NCBI RefSeq assembly: GCF_013285385.1
Contig: NZ_CP054212.1
Coordinates: 3,720,001 to 3,784,000 of the forward strand
DNA from: Paramixta manurensis
GTDB lineage: Bacteria; Pseudomonadota; Gammaproteobacteria; Enterobacterales; Enterobacteriaceae
Direction of reading: 5' to 3'
Length of the DNA: 64,000 nucleotides
The translations under genes and the position numbers were made by a program. This document shows positions 1 to 8,598 of the stretch, one piece after another (within the stretch, counting starts at the first letter, position 1; every line of letters starts with the position of its first letter). The notes beneath the pieces are model-generated. The model was not told the origin of the DNA, did no database searches, and worked only from the letters and a program-made list of their open reading frames with translations.

Positions 1-1093
1 TACGCAAATTCTCCGCCGCCTGCTCTAGCGCCTCTTCCAGCGAACAAACACGGGAGACAACGCTAAATACCGCGTCCAGCCCATGTTGATGGACTACCGC
101 TACATCGTTAGACAGACTCCCGGCAATACCAATCACCGGCTTGTGATAGCGTTTAGCGACTTTCGCCACGCCGACCGGCACTTTACCCTGTAGGGTCTGG
201 CTATCAATACGCCCTTCGCCGGTAATCACCCACGTTGCCTCTTTCACCAACGCATCCAATCCCAACGCGTCGGTAACGATCTCAATACCCCGGCGCAGGT
301 CTGCCTGACAAAAAGCATGTAACGCGGCGCCCATACCGCCTGCCGCCCCGCCGCCGGGAATGGTCAGAACATCAATCCCTAAATCACGTTGAATAACGCA
401 GGCGTAGTGCGCTAACGCCGCATCTAACTGTTTAACGCGCTCCGGCGTGGCGCCTTTTTGCGGCCCAAAAATCGCCGATGCGCCCTCCTCGCCGGTTAAT
501 GGATTGGTGACATCGCACGCCACTTCAAAACGGCAGTGCTTAATACGTGCATCAAGCGCGCTAATATCAATATGCGCTAAGTCTAATAACGCCCCACCGC
601 CAAACCCAAGCGCTTCGCCGCGCGCATTCAACAAACGCGCGCCCAACGCCTGTACCATACCGGCGCCGCCATCGTTAGTGGCGCTGCCGCCGATACCAAT
701 AATAAAATGTTTGACGCCGTTATCCAGCGCATCGCGAATCAATTCGCCGGTACCGTATGAGGTGGTGACCCACGGATCGCGTCGGCTGGAGGGCACGCGT
801 TCCAGCCCGCTTGCCGCCGCCATCTCAATAAACGCGCAGCGCTCATCGCCTGACACCCCGTAAAAAGCCGCAACCGGTTCGCCCAATGGCCCGGTGACGT
901 CAAGGTTGATAATACGCCCGTTGGTCGCCGCCACCATTGCTTCTACCGTCCCTTCACCGCCATCCGCCAGCGGCAGCTTTACGTACTCAGCGGTGGGAAA
1001 GATCTCACGAAACCCCGCCTCGATCGCCGAAGCCACCTGTAGAGCGGATAAACTCTCTTTCCACGAATCCGGCGCAATGACGATTTTCATCAT
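1..1093 (-). CDS. Glycerate kinase, type 1 (GlxK/GarK family), 3' end outside window
   Basis: Would phosphorylate D-glycerate to a phosphoglycerate at the end of glyoxylate or glucarate/galactarate breakdown in the cytoplasm. The minus-strand reading frame opens with MMKIVIAPDSWKESLSA, the typical N-terminus of this family, and stays open to base 1, where it still matches the family C-terminal helix (CSLEEALEQAAENLR). About 364 residues are visible against roughly 380 for the family, so only the last residues are missing. The first ATG (1093) overlaps the TGA of yqcA as ATGATG, suggesting translational coupling; the second ATG at 1090 is the alternative. In E. coli the gud glucarate genes sit beside yqcA, so a sugar-acid role is plausible. 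Whether it equals garK or glxK cannot be decided here. Confidence 0.9.
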   Translation of the reverse strand, partial: MMKIVIAPDSWKESLSALQVASAIEAGFREIFPTAEYVKLPLADGGEGTVEAMVAATNGRIINLDVTGPLGEPVAAFYGVSGDERCAFIEMAAASGLERVPSSRRDPWVTTSYGTGELIRDALDNGVKHFIIGIGGSATNDGGAGMVQALGARLLNARGEALGFGGGALLDLAHIDISALDARIKHCRFEVACDVTNPLTGEEGASAIFGPQKGATPERVKQLDAALAHYACVIQRDLGIDVLTIPGGGAAGGMGAALHAFCQADLRRGIEIVTDALGLDALVKEATWVITGEGRIDSQTLQGKVPVGVAKVAKRYHKPVIGIAGSLSNDVAVVHQHGLDAVFSVVSRVCSLEEALEQAAENLR

Positions 1094-1536
1094 AAACTCT
1101 CAGCCCAGGTTTCAACCCACGGTGAAGTAACGCTCTCTGGTTCAGGATCTTCGCTGGCATCGACGGTTAACACCTCGCCAATACGCGTTGCGCCCTGCTC
1201 TTGCAGCAAAGCGTCAAAATTTTTCCCGGCGCCGCAAAAATGATCATAACTACTATCGCCTAGTGCGATCACGCCATAGCGTAATTGTGGTTGATGACCC
1301 AGTTGGTCTTTGATCGCCTGAAACAGGTCGGCGATGCTATCGGGAAAATCACCCTGCCCGGTGGTCGAGGTCACTACCAACGCCACTTTATCGCTATAGC
1401 GCTGCCAATCACTCAACGAGGGATCTTCAAAAATGGTTACCTCATGGCCCTGCTGCTGCAAAATGGGTTCCGCTTCTTCTGCCACCAACAACGCATTGCC
1501 ATACACCGTTCCAACGAAAATACCCACCTGCGCCAT
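1090..1536 (-). CDS. yqcA: YqcA flavodoxin
   Basis: Small cytoplasmic FMN-binding flavodoxin of 148 residues, the size of E. coli YqcA (149). The N-terminal phosphate-binding loop is GTVYGNA (residues 9-15), and the FMN-contacting loops follow as TSTTGQGDFPD and ALGDSSYDHFCGAGKNFD. It lies 10 bases downstream of truC in the same direction, as in E. coli, in a yqcC-truC-yqcA-kinase run. The electron-transfer partner is not known from the sequence. The stop codon overlaps the start of the glycerate kinase. Confidence 0.93.
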   Translation of the reverse strand: MAQVGIFVGTVYGNALLVAEEAEPILQQQGHEVTIFEDPSLSDWQRYSDKVALVVTSTTGQGDFPDSIADLFQAIKDQLGHQPQLRYGVIALGDSSYDHFCGAGKNFDALLQEQGATRIGEVLTVDASEDPEPESVTSPWVETWAESL

Positions 1537-1546
1537 AATGCTCTCC

Positions 1547-2326
1547 TTAATCTAATGCTCTATCCTGACGCGCCGACGAGGCAAACTCAACCCCGGCGAG
1601 ATCAGGGAAACAGCTTTGCCAGCCGAATTGCGCCATCGCTTGTCGCCAGACATCATCCAACCCGGCGCGCAGCGTTAACGGTTCGCCGGTCACTGGATGA
1701 GTTAACGCCAGACTGCTGGCATGCAGCATCAAACGATTACAGCCAAAATGCTGCGCCGCGCCACGGTTTTGCCGCAAATCGCCATGCGAGCTGTCGCCGA
1801 TAATCGGGTGGCGTAAATGGGCCATATGACGACGAAGCTGATGTTTACGCCCGGTTTTCGGCTCCAACTCCACCAAGCTGTAGCGCGCGCAATCATAGCG
1901 CCCGATCGCGACCGGCATTTCCGTTATTGCCAGCGAGCGATAGTGGCTAATCGCTGGCTGCGGCGCTTTATCCGCACTGGAAAATTTGTCGGCAATCTTG
2001 TCAAGCTCTTCAGTGAGCGGGTAATCCAACTCGGCGGCGCCTTCCAGCCAACCACGCACCACCGCATGATAAGTTTTACGGATTTGGTGTTGTTCGAACT
2101 GCTGCGCCAATAAGCGCCCCACCTCGCTGGAAAGCCCCATTAACAGCACGCCGGAGGTAGGCCGATCAAGGCGATGCACGGTAAAAACGTGTTGACCAAT
2201 CTGGTCGCGTACCGTTTGCATCACCACCACTTTTTCTTTGCGATCGAGCCAACTGCGATGTACTAACCAGCCAGCCGGTTTATTCACCGCCACCAGCCAG
2301 GGGTCTTGATACAGTATTTCCAGCAT
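1547..2326 (-). CDS. truC: tRNA pseudouridine(65) synthase TruC
   Basis: RluA-family pseudouridine synthase that isomerises U65 in the acceptor/T region of certain tRNAs. The catalytic aspartate lies in HRLDRPTSGVLL, followed by the family motifs GRKHQLRRHMAHLRHPIIGD and a C-terminal strand with LMLHASSLALTHP. The frame is open far upstream, but similarity to TruC begins only at MLEILYQDPWLVAVNKPAGW, so the ATG at 2326 is chosen; this gives 259 residues against 260 in E. coli. That ATG overlaps the yqcC stop by one base (TAATG), the usual sign of translational coupling. Confidence 0.95.
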   Translation of the reverse strand: MLEILYQDPWLVAVNKPAGWLVHRSWLDRKEKVVVMQTVRDQIGQHVFTVHRLDRPTSGVLLMGLSSEVGRLLAQQFEQHQIRKTYHAVVRGWLEGAAELDYPLTEELDKIADKFSSADKAPQPAISHYRSLAITEMPVAIGRYDCARYSLVELEPKTGRKHQLRRHMAHLRHPIIGDSSHGDLRQNRGAAQHFGCNRLMLHASSLALTHPVTGEPLTLRAGLDDVWRQAMAQFGWQSCFPDLAGVEFASSARQDRALD

Positions 2327-2655
2327 TAGTCGGCCTGCCGGGTGAAAAGCGCATCCAGCGCGGTAAGGCGCACTAATAGCGCGATTCGCCCCGGCAACGC
2401 TGCTTCCAACGCCATTTCGTAATACGGTGTGATGGCAAAATTTTGCGGCAACGACGCACCTGCATCCAGTAGCGCCCACATCCGGGGAAGCAATACCCAT
2501 TGCAGCCACTCAAGCGGCTGCATGGTGTCAACGCAAAAGGGTTCAGTGCTGCTAAATGCCTGGCTTTCCGGCGCGTGGCTTTGCCACAGTTGGTGGGTCT
2601 TTAGAACTTGCTCAACGTCCAGCAATGCCTGACGCACCTGTTGTTCGTGGTTCAT
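2326..2655 (-). CDS. yqcC: YqcC family protein
   Basis: Conserved small cytoplasmic protein of unknown function, 109 residues, always found just upstream of truC in enterobacteria. It is helical and rich in aromatic and acidic residues, with the family segment QPLEWLQWVLLPRMWALLDAG in the middle. The ATG at 2655 (MNHEQQVRQALLDVEQVL) is preferred over the longer form at 2679 because it has AGGTGG four to five bases upstream. It ends in TAATG shared with truC. No catalytic residues are recognisable, so no reaction is proposed. Confidence 0.88.
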   Translation of the reverse strand: MNHEQQVRQALLDVEQVLKTHQLWQSHAPESQAFSSTEPFCVDTMQPLEWLQWVLLPRMWALLDAGASLPQNFAITPYYEMALEAALPGRIALLVRLTALDALFTRQAD

Positions 2656-2730
2656 CCACCACCTCATTGACGGAATCAAAAACGGGCGGCAAGCATAACA
2701 TTCGTTGCTGAAGGGGTAAAAAAATCCATA

Positions 2731-3041
2731 GAAAAAGGGAGCACTGTAATAACAGTGCTCCCCGGTTCGTTTGCAACATTCCCGCTGCGATTATGCTCCC
2801 TGCTCATCCATGAAAACTTTTCCTGCGCGCCATCCTGACACAGTAGCCGTCATGGCAAACAATCCATTAGCGTCCTGGCCCGCCACCTTTCCCTCAAGTG
2901 GCTCTCATTCTCCGTCCTGGAGGTGTCCGTTATCTCTTTCCTGAGATTTTACCGCTCGTCATGAGCCTTCCCAAACACACCATCCTGATGCTGTCCATTC
3001 CACGACGTCCTTTTCAATGTGGAGTAGTTTGCCTTACCGAC
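2731..3041 (-). ncRNA. csrB: CsrB small RNA (CsrA-sequestering)
   Basis: A non-coding RNA that binds many CsrA dimers and relieves CsrA control of carbon storage, motility and virulence genes. Read on the minus strand, this 311-base stretch contains about 18 GGA motifs, many as AGGA or CAGGAUG in short hairpin loops, and ends in a strong terminator (GGGAGCACUGU / ACAGUGCUCCC then a U run, 2732-2757). The position between yqcC and syd is that of E. coli csrB, and the 3' part with AAACGAACCGG before the terminator closely resembles the E. coli RNA. The 5' end is placed at GUCGGUAAGG by analogy with the E. coli start and may be off by several bases. E. coli CsrB is 369 nt, so this copy is shorter. 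Confidence 0.92.
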
Positions 3042-3188
3042 ATCATTTAGCAAGACACCTAAATGGACGACAAATGTACTGGTTCAGATGCAAATACCCC
3101 TTTAATCACTAAGCGTATGAATTATGGTTGTTTAACGCAATAAAGGGTATTTCGTCCCACAGCTTTAATATTGATCTCGCACAAGCAA

Positions 3189-3206
3189 TGTAAGAGATCA
3201 CTTACA
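3189..3206. promoter_or_regulatory. UvrY (GacA) binding palindrome upstream of csrB
   Basis: TGTAAGAGATCACTTACA is a perfect match to the GacA/UvrY upstream activating consensus TGTAAG-N6-CTTACA. It lies about 148-165 bases upstream of the predicted csrB start, in the gap before syd. BarA-UvrY activation of csrB from a distal site is established for enterobacteria; use of this site here is inferred from sequence and position. Confidence 0.85.
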
Positions 3207-3233
3207 TACCATGCGGCAGATCTCTTTAGTTGC

Positions 3234-3779
3234 TTACAAAACAGGATCCAATACGTCGAGAAAATGAGGTAAATCAGGCGCCAACGTCTTTCGCTTCGCG
3301 GTACCGAGTTGCTCAAGGATGACTTCTCCACTGAGATTACACAGCGAAATCACCTCTAACTCAGAGGAGGTGGTGGCAATAAATAGCGTTGGTGAATGTT
3401 TTAAACGCCGTTTCATCACCAAATGCCCAATCAAGTTCTCCTGAACGCGAACAAAATCTTCCTCGCTCCATACCTGAATCAACGTCATGGTGGTTTCGTC
3501 CAGCCGCGCCTGCATATCTCCGGCAAATTGCGTGGTGTACCACGCGGTTAATGCCGGCTGGATACGTAAATCCAATGCGCGTTCTACCGCCTCAAGATTT
3601 TGCGCCAGGCTAAACGGCACCGGCTGCCAGTAAACTTCATCGCCGCGCGTTTCGGTCACGCAAGGCGATGCCACGCCGTACAGCTCCTCGCTGGCCGGGA
3701 GATGGCCATGTTGTTGCTGCCATTGCTGGCAATAGCGCCGGGTAAATTCCCGCAACGCGGCGGAGGTCTCTTCTGTCAT
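3234..3779 (-). CDS. syd: SecY-interacting protein Syd
   Basis: Peripheral cytoplasmic protein that binds SecY and can affect improperly assembled translocons. The 181-residue product carries the family signature region FYTTQFAGDM-like (here WYTTQFAGDMQA), then WSEEDFVRVQENLIGHLVMKRRLK and FIATTSSELEVISLCNLSGEV. The frame extends to a GTG at 3791, but the ATG at 3779 (MTEETSAALREFTRRYCQQW) aligns with E. coli Syd (181 residues) and has a GAGAAAGAG ribosome site. The gene is divergent from queF, with only 66 bases between the two starts, so the promoters must be close together or overlapping. Confidence 0.93.
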   Translation of the reverse strand: MTEETSAALREFTRRYCQQWQQQHGHLPASEELYGVASPCVTETRGDEVYWQPVPFSLAQNLEAVERALDLRIQPALTAWYTTQFAGDMQARLDETTMTLIQVWSEEDFVRVQENLIGHLVMKRRLKHSPTLFIATTSSELEVISLCNLSGEVILEQLGTAKRKTLAPDLPHFLDVLDPVL

Positions 3780-3845
3780 TCTCTTTCTCACAGTTAGCTG
3801 GCTACGTTACACTTACAGCCTTTAGATGGGCCATAAGGTAATTTT

Positions 3846-4691
3846 ATGTCTTCTCACGAACGGCACCAGGCGCTTGAAGGCCTGAGTTTAGGCAAACCGA
3901 CGGCGTATCACGACCATTATGACGCCAGTTTGTTACAGGCGGTTCCCCGCAGTATGAACCGGGAACCGCTCGGCCTTTATCCCGATAACCTGCCCTTTCA
4001 CGGCGCGGATATTTGGACATTGTATGAACTCTCCTGGTTGAACGCCAAAGGCGTCCCGCAAGTTGCGGTGGGAGAAGTAATCCTGCAGGCCAACAGTATT
4101 AACCTGATTGAATCAAAAAGCTTCAAGCTTTATCTCAACAGTTTCAATCAGACCAAATTTGCCGATTGGGGCCAGGTACGTCAAACGCTGGAGCGTGACC
4201 TTAGCGCTTGCGCGCAGGGCGAGGTCAGCGTTGCGCTCTTCCGCTTACAGGAAGTAGAAGGCCAACCTATCGGCCATTTTGACGGCTACTGTATTGATGA
4301 GCAGGATATTGAGATAGAGCGCTATCAGTTCAACGCTGACTATCTCGCGAACGCCACCCATACGGATAGGGTTGAAGAGACACTGGTAAGCCACCTGTTA
4401 AAATCTAACTGCCTGATCACGCATCAGCCCGATTGGGGCTCGGTACAAATTCGCTATCGCGGCCCGCGCATTTCACGCGAGGCATTGTTGCGTTATCTGG
4501 TGTCTTTCCGTCATCACAATGAATTCCATGAACAGTGTGTTGAGCGTATTTTCAACGACCTGATGCATTATTGCCAACCGGAATACCTTGCGGTGTACGC
4601 GCGCTACACGCGGCGCGGCGGTCTGGATATTAATCCCTGGCGTGCCAATGGCGATTTTACCCCCACCCATTCACGCCTGGTTCGCCAGTAA
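3846..4691 (+). CDS. queF: NADPH-dependent 7-cyano-7-deazaguanine reductase QueF
   Basis: Reduces preQ0 to preQ1 in queuosine biosynthesis for tRNA wobble modification; cytoplasmic. At 281 residues it is the long, two-domain (YqcD) form typical of Gammaproteobacteria. The C-terminal tunnel-fold half contains the thioimide-forming cysteine in LLKSNCLITHQPDWGSV, and ESKSFKLYLNSFNQTKF is the NADPH-binding QueF motif. The start ATG follows AAGG by eight bases. It is divergent from syd and is followed by a 190-base gap before ppnN. That gap is GC-rich and holds no ORF; no defined element could be recognised in it. Confidence 0.96.
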   Translation: MSSHERHQALEGLSLGKPTAYHDHYDASLLQAVPRSMNREPLGLYPDNLPFHGADIWTLYELSWLNAKGVPQVAVGEVILQANSINLIESKSFKLYLNSFNQTKFADWGQVRQTLERDLSACAQGEVSVALFRLQEVEGQPIGHFDGYCIDEQDIEIERYQFNADYLANATHTDRVEETLVSHLLKSNCLITHQPDWGSVQIRYRGPRISREALLRYLVSFRHHNEFHEQCVERIFNDLMHYCQPEYLAVYARYTRRGGLDINPWRANGDFTPTHSRLVRQ

Positions 4692-4881
4692 TTGCGAAAT
4701 ATCTCGCAGGCCGCATTTCTGGCAAAGGAATCAGGTTGAGAAACGGTAGCAGACAAGGCTACTCTGGATACCGGCGGCGGCTTCATGCCTCTGCCCAGGG
4801 ATTTTTTCGGCTCTGCGTCGTGCTGGTTATCTTGGTGCGGGCTGGGCTATCAGTCACCCTGGCGGGTGTAAAGGAGTTATC

Positions 4882-6246
4882 TTGATTACACATATCAGCC
4901 CTCTCGGCTCGATGGATTTGCTTTCGCAATTAGAGGTCGACATGCTGAAGCGTACGGCCAGCAGCGATCTCTATCAATTGTTTCGTAACTGCTCGCTCGC
5001 CGTACTCAACTCCGGAAGTCAAACCGACAGCAGCCATGAACTGCTCTCCCGCTTCGAAAACTTTGATATTAATGTGCTGCGGCGCGAACGCGGCGTTAAG
5101 TTGGAATTGATTAATCCACCGGAAGAAGCTTTTGTCGACGGGCGTATTATTCGTTCTTTACAAGCCAACCTGTTCGCGGTGCTGCGCGATATTCTGTTTG
5201 TAAACGGCCAGATCGTGAATGCCGGACGTTTTCAGCATTTGGATACCGAAAACGCTGTCCATATTACCAATTTAGTGTTTTCGATTTTGCGTAACGCCCG
5301 CGCGCTGCATGTTGGCGAGTTCCCGAATACCGTGGTGTGCTGGGGCGGTCACTCGATTAATGCCATCGAATATCAGTACTGCCGCAACGTTGGCACCCAG
5401 CTCGGCTTACGCGAACTCAACATTTGTACCGGTTGCGGCCCCGGCGTAATGGAAGCGCCAATGAAAGGCGCGGCGGTCGGTCACGCCCAACAGCGCTATA
5501 AAGAAGGGCGTTTTATCGGCTTGACCGAGCCATCGATCATCGCCGCCGAGCCGCCTAACCCGCTGGTCAACGAATTGATCATCATGCCGGATATTGAAAA
5601 ACGTCTGGAGGCGTTTGTCCGTATTGCACATGGTATCGTCATCTTCCCCGGCGGCGTAGGCACCGCGGAAGAGTTGCTGTATCTGCTGGGTATTTTGATG
5701 AATCCGGCCAACCACGATCAAGTGCTGCCGCTGATTTTGACCGGCCCGAAAGAGAGCGCGGATTACTTCCACGTGCTGGATGAGTTTATCGTTAGCACGC
5801 TCGGTGAGCAGGCGCGTCGTCACTACACCATCATCATTGACGATGCCGCCGAAGTTGCGCGGTTGATGAAAAAAGCGATGCCGCGCGTGAAAGAGAACCG
5901 GCGCGAAACGGGTGATGCCTACAGCTTTAACTGGTCGATTCGTATTGCGCCAGATCTCCAGATGCCGTTCCTGCCCACCCATGAAAATATGGCGAACCTT
6001 AATTTGTACCCAAATCAACCACCGGAGCAGTTAGCCGCTGCGTTGCGCCGCGCGTTTTCCGGTATTGTCGCCGGTAACGTTAAAGAAATGGGGATACGTG
6101 AGATTCGGGAGAAAGGCCCTTACAAGCTCCACGGCGATGCCGACATCATGCATCGTATGGATGATTTGTTGCAGGGCTTTGTCGCACAGCATCGTATGAA
6201 GCTGCCCGGCACCGCCTATATCCCATGCTATGAAATCATTAAGTAA
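4882..6246 (+). CDS. ppnN: Nucleosidase PpnN (YgdH), LOG-like
   Basis: Pyrimidine/purine nucleotide 5'-monophosphate nucleosidase, a (p)ppGpp-binding enzyme that splits NMPs to base and ribose 5-phosphate. The 454-residue protein has the Rossmann LOG core with the active-site motif PGGVGTAEELLYLLGI and the nucleotide loop GCGPGVMEAPMKGAAVGHAQ. The start is a TTG preceded by AAGGAG at six-base spacing; E. coli PpnN begins with the same residues (MITHISPLGSMD), which supports the rare start. In E. coli sdaC-sdaB follows, whereas here xni lies only 39 bases downstream. Confidence 0.95.
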   Translation: MITHISPLGSMDLLSQLEVDMLKRTASSDLYQLFRNCSLAVLNSGSQTDSSHELLSRFENFDINVLRRERGVKLELINPPEEAFVDGRIIRSLQANLFAVLRDILFVNGQIVNAGRFQHLDTENAVHITNLVFSILRNARALHVGEFPNTVVCWGGHSINAIEYQYCRNVGTQLGLRELNICTGCGPGVMEAPMKGAAVGHAQQRYKEGRFIGLTEPSIIAAEPPNPLVNELIIMPDIEKRLEAFVRIAHGIVIFPGGVGTAEELLYLLGILMNPANHDQVLPLILTGPKESADYFHVLDEFIVSTLGEQARRHYTIIIDDAAEVARLMKKAMPRVKENRRETGDAYSFNWSIRIAPDLQMPFLPTHENMANLNLYPNQPPEQLAAALRRAFSGIVAGNVKEMGIREIREKGPYKLHGDADIMHRMDDLLQGFVAQHRMKLPGTAYIPCYEIIK

Positions 6247-6285
6247 CCACACTCGGGCGGCGTTGGCGCTGCCCGCATCTGGCCT

Positions 6286-7038
6286 ATGACTATTCATCTT
6301 TTAATTGTCGATGCGCTAAACCTTATCCGCCGTATCCACGCGGTGCAGGGTTCACCCTGCCAGGAGGCCTGCGTCAATGCGCTACGTCAGTTGATTGGGC
6401 ATGCGCAACCCACTCACGCAGTGGCGGTGTTTGATGATGACGCGCGTAATGACAGTTGGCGCCACCGCCTGCTGCCTGACTATAAAGCCGGACGGCCGCC
6501 AATGCCGGAAGACTTGCGTGCCGAAATGCCCGCGCTGCGAGAAGCGTTTAGCCGGGCAGGCGTCGCCTGCCGGGTAGCGATAGATAATGAAGCGGATGAC
6601 CTGGCGGCAACGCTGGCGGTAAAAGTCGCCAACAGCGGCCATCAGGCGACCATTGTTTCAACCGATAAAGGGTATTGCCAGTTGCTGGCGCCCGGAATTC
6701 GTATTCGGGATTATTTTCAGAAACGCTGGCTGGACGTGCCATTTATTGAACACGAATTTGCCGTCTCACCACAGCAACTGACCGATTACTGGGCTCTGAC
6801 CGGTATCAGCAGCAGTAAAATTCCTGGCGTTGCGGGGATTGGCCCGAAAAGCGCCGGTCAGCTACTGCGCCAATTTGGCTCGTTAGATGCAATCTATCAG
6901 CGGCTGGAGGAGGTACCGGAGAAGTGGCGCAATAAACTGGAACGCCAGCAGGAAATGGCGCTGATTTGCCGGCAGGTTGCCACCTTACAAACCGACTTAG
7001 TGCTGGATGGCAACCTGAAAGAATTGCGGTTATCGTAG
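6286..7038 (+). CDS. xni: Flap endonuclease Xni (ExoIX)
   Basis: Small cytoplasmic 5'-nuclease-fold protein of 250 residues (E. coli 251) that acts on flap DNA structures. The N-terminal metal-site segment is VDALNLIRRIHAV, followed by FDDDARNDSWRHRLLPDYK and the acidic cluster EADDLAATLAVK. A helix-hairpin-helix (GVAGIGPKSAGQLL) near residue 185 binds DNA. It follows ppnN closely in the same direction and is convergent with rlmM, with a GC-rich inverted repeat between the two stops (about 7036-7056). Confidence 0.94.
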   Translation: MTIHLLIVDALNLIRRIHAVQGSPCQEACVNALRQLIGHAQPTHAVAVFDDDARNDSWRHRLLPDYKAGRPPMPEDLRAEMPALREAFSRAGVACRVAIDNEADDLAATLAVKVANSGHQATIVSTDKGYCQLLAPGIRIRDYFQKRWLDVPFIEHEFAVSPQQLTDYWALTGISSSKIPGVAGIGPKSAGQLLRQFGSLDAIYQRLEEVPEKWRNKLERQQEMALICRQVATLQTDLVLDGNLKELRLS

Positions 7039-7061
7039 CGGCGGCCGCTAGCCGCTAATCA

Positions 7062-8162
7062 TTAGCGCTCATCGCGCCGTCCGGGCACCGCTCCCCAAAT
7101 ACGCCGTATATGCACGGTCACTTCTTCACGGTCGTGATAGAGCTGACGCGCGCGAATCTGTGCATTGATGCCGTTCGCTTTTAGTTTCTCATCAATCATC
7201 GCGAGGTTTTGCGACACCTCTTCATAGCGTTTCTTCATCGGCAACTTGAGGTTAAAAATCGTTTCCCGACACCAACCATTAAGCAACCAATCCGCCATTA
7301 AATTGGCCACGCGCACCGGTTTTTCCACCATATCGCACACCAGCCAGTAAATATTGGAGCGCGTCGGACGAAATCTAAAACCATCCTCACGGTGGTGCGT
7401 CACCTGCCCGCTATCCATTAATGCCGGCGCCATCGGCCCATTATCCACCGCATGAACCATCATGCTGCGCTTAACCAATTGATACGTCCAGCCTCCCGGA
7501 CAAGCGCCTAAATCAACTGCAAACATGCCGCTTGCCAGGCGCTCATCCCACTCATCCGCCGGGATAAAAACATGGAAGGCTTCTTCCAGTTTCAAGGTCG
7601 AACGGCTTGGCGCATCGGCAGGAAACTTCAGGCGAGGAATCCCCATAAAGAAGGGTGAGTTATTGGTCGGGAAAGAGTACCCAACATAGCAATGGCCGGG
7701 AGCAATAAAGAATACGTGAACTACCGGGCGCTTCGCGCTCTCATAGTTGAGCAGAATCTTCTCTGCCCGCAGGCTGGCGCGCAGCGGCACGGTAAATTTA
7801 CGGCAAAATTTTAGTAGCTCTTTTGCTTCATTGGTATCCGGTACTTCCACCCGTAACTCACCGCCCTTCTCTACCGCGCCGGTCAGCATACCGACAATCG
7901 GCGTAATACGGTCTTCCGGCGGTAAATCACGCAGTAACTCTCCCACCACCACCATCTGGCGAGCAAAAATCAGCTCATCAAACGGCTGTTCGCGCAGCAG
8001 CCTTTCGGCATCTTCGGTTTGATAGCATTCAAACAAAACGTAACCGGCATCCTCTTTTACCCGCGCAAAACCAAAGATTTCACGGCGTGCCGCTTTATCG
8101 GTAATTTCCGCCGCGCACTCTTTTTCAAAACCCTGACGGCAGTACAACAAGACTTTATTCAT
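7062..8162 (-). CDS. rlmM: 23S rRNA 2'-O-ribose C2498 methyltransferase RlmM
   Basis: Methylates the ribose of C2498 in 23S rRNA using S-adenosylmethionine. The protein is 366 residues, exactly the E. coli length. The N-terminal THUMP-like half is followed by a Rossmann domain with the SAM motif VDLGACPGGWTYQL and the catalytic tetrad region, including the lysine in FNLKLPMKKRYEE. It forms a two-gene unit with ygdD, whose 3' end overlaps its start by eight bases. Confidence 0.96.
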   Translation of the reverse strand: MNKVLLYCRQGFEKECAAEITDKAARREIFGFARVKEDAGYVLFECYQTEDAERLLREQPFDELIFARQMVVVGELLRDLPPEDRITPIVGMLTGAVEKGGELRVEVPDTNEAKELLKFCRKFTVPLRASLRAEKILLNYESAKRPVVHVFFIAPGHCYVGYSFPTNNSPFFMGIPRLKFPADAPSRSTLKLEEAFHVFIPADEWDERLASGMFAVDLGACPGGWTYQLVKRSMMVHAVDNGPMAPALMDSGQVTHHREDGFRFRPTRSNIYWLVCDMVEKPVRVANLMADWLLNGWCRETIFNLKLPMKKRYEEVSQNLAMIDEKLKANGINAQIRARQLYHDREEVTVHIRRIWGAVPGRRDER

Positions 8163-8550
8163 GGCTACCCGCCTTCCTCTTCAGACGCAGTGCGCCAATT
8201 AACATCAAAATCCAGCCGATCAAGAAACAGGTGCCGCCTACCGGCGTAACAAATACCCATAAAGTAAGATGAGACAGAGCCAGGCAATACAAACTGCCGC
8301 TAAATAACACCGTGCCCAGCGCCAGAAATGCACTGCTCCAGTAAAACCAGATGTTCGCCCGGCGTAACATGGCCGCGCCGAGCCCTAAAATCGCCAACGT
8401 ATGCCAGGCTTGATAATCAAGCCCGGTATGGATCCACGCCATTTCAGCTTCGCCCAGCGATTTACTTAATACATGGGCGCCAAATGCGCCAAACGCCACC
8501 AGAACAAAGCCGCTGAGCGCGGCAAAAATCAGCATTGCACGACTGGACAT
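8155..8550 (-). CDS. ygdD: DUF423 inner-membrane protein YgdD
   Basis: Small integral membrane protein of 131 residues with four predicted membrane helices. The conserved family start LIFAALSGFVLVAFGAFGAH and the middle helix LALGTVLFSGSLYCLALS are both present, and a positive tail (LRLKRKAGSHE) predicts a cytoplasmic C-terminus. Its function is unknown. The ATG at 8550 gives the E. coli length; a TTG one codon earlier is possible because GAGG lies nearer to its ideal distance. It lies 48 bases downstream of gcvA and overlaps rlmM. Confidence 0.93.
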   Translation of the reverse strand: MSSRAMLIFAALSGFVLVAFGAFGAHVLSKSLGEAEMAWIHTGLDYQAWHTLAILGLGAAMLRRANIWFYWSSAFLALGTVLFSGSLYCLALSHLTLWVFVTPVGGTCFLIGWILMLIGALRLKRKAGSHE

Positions 8551-8598
8551 CAAACAATCCTCAACAGGGTACGCGCCGTGTTAACACCACGCGCAAAA

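Noticed and set aside
2327..2509. N-terminal extension of truC
   Set aside because: Lies within yqcC; homology and the TAATG overlap fix the start at 2326.
3122..3331. Minus-strand ORF of 69 codons at the end of syd
   Set aside because: Overlaps syd in another frame and extends over the UvrY palindrome; no ribosome site or family.
5407..6018. Minus-strand ORF of 203 codons inside ppnN
   Set aside because: Antisense shadow of a strongly conserved gene.
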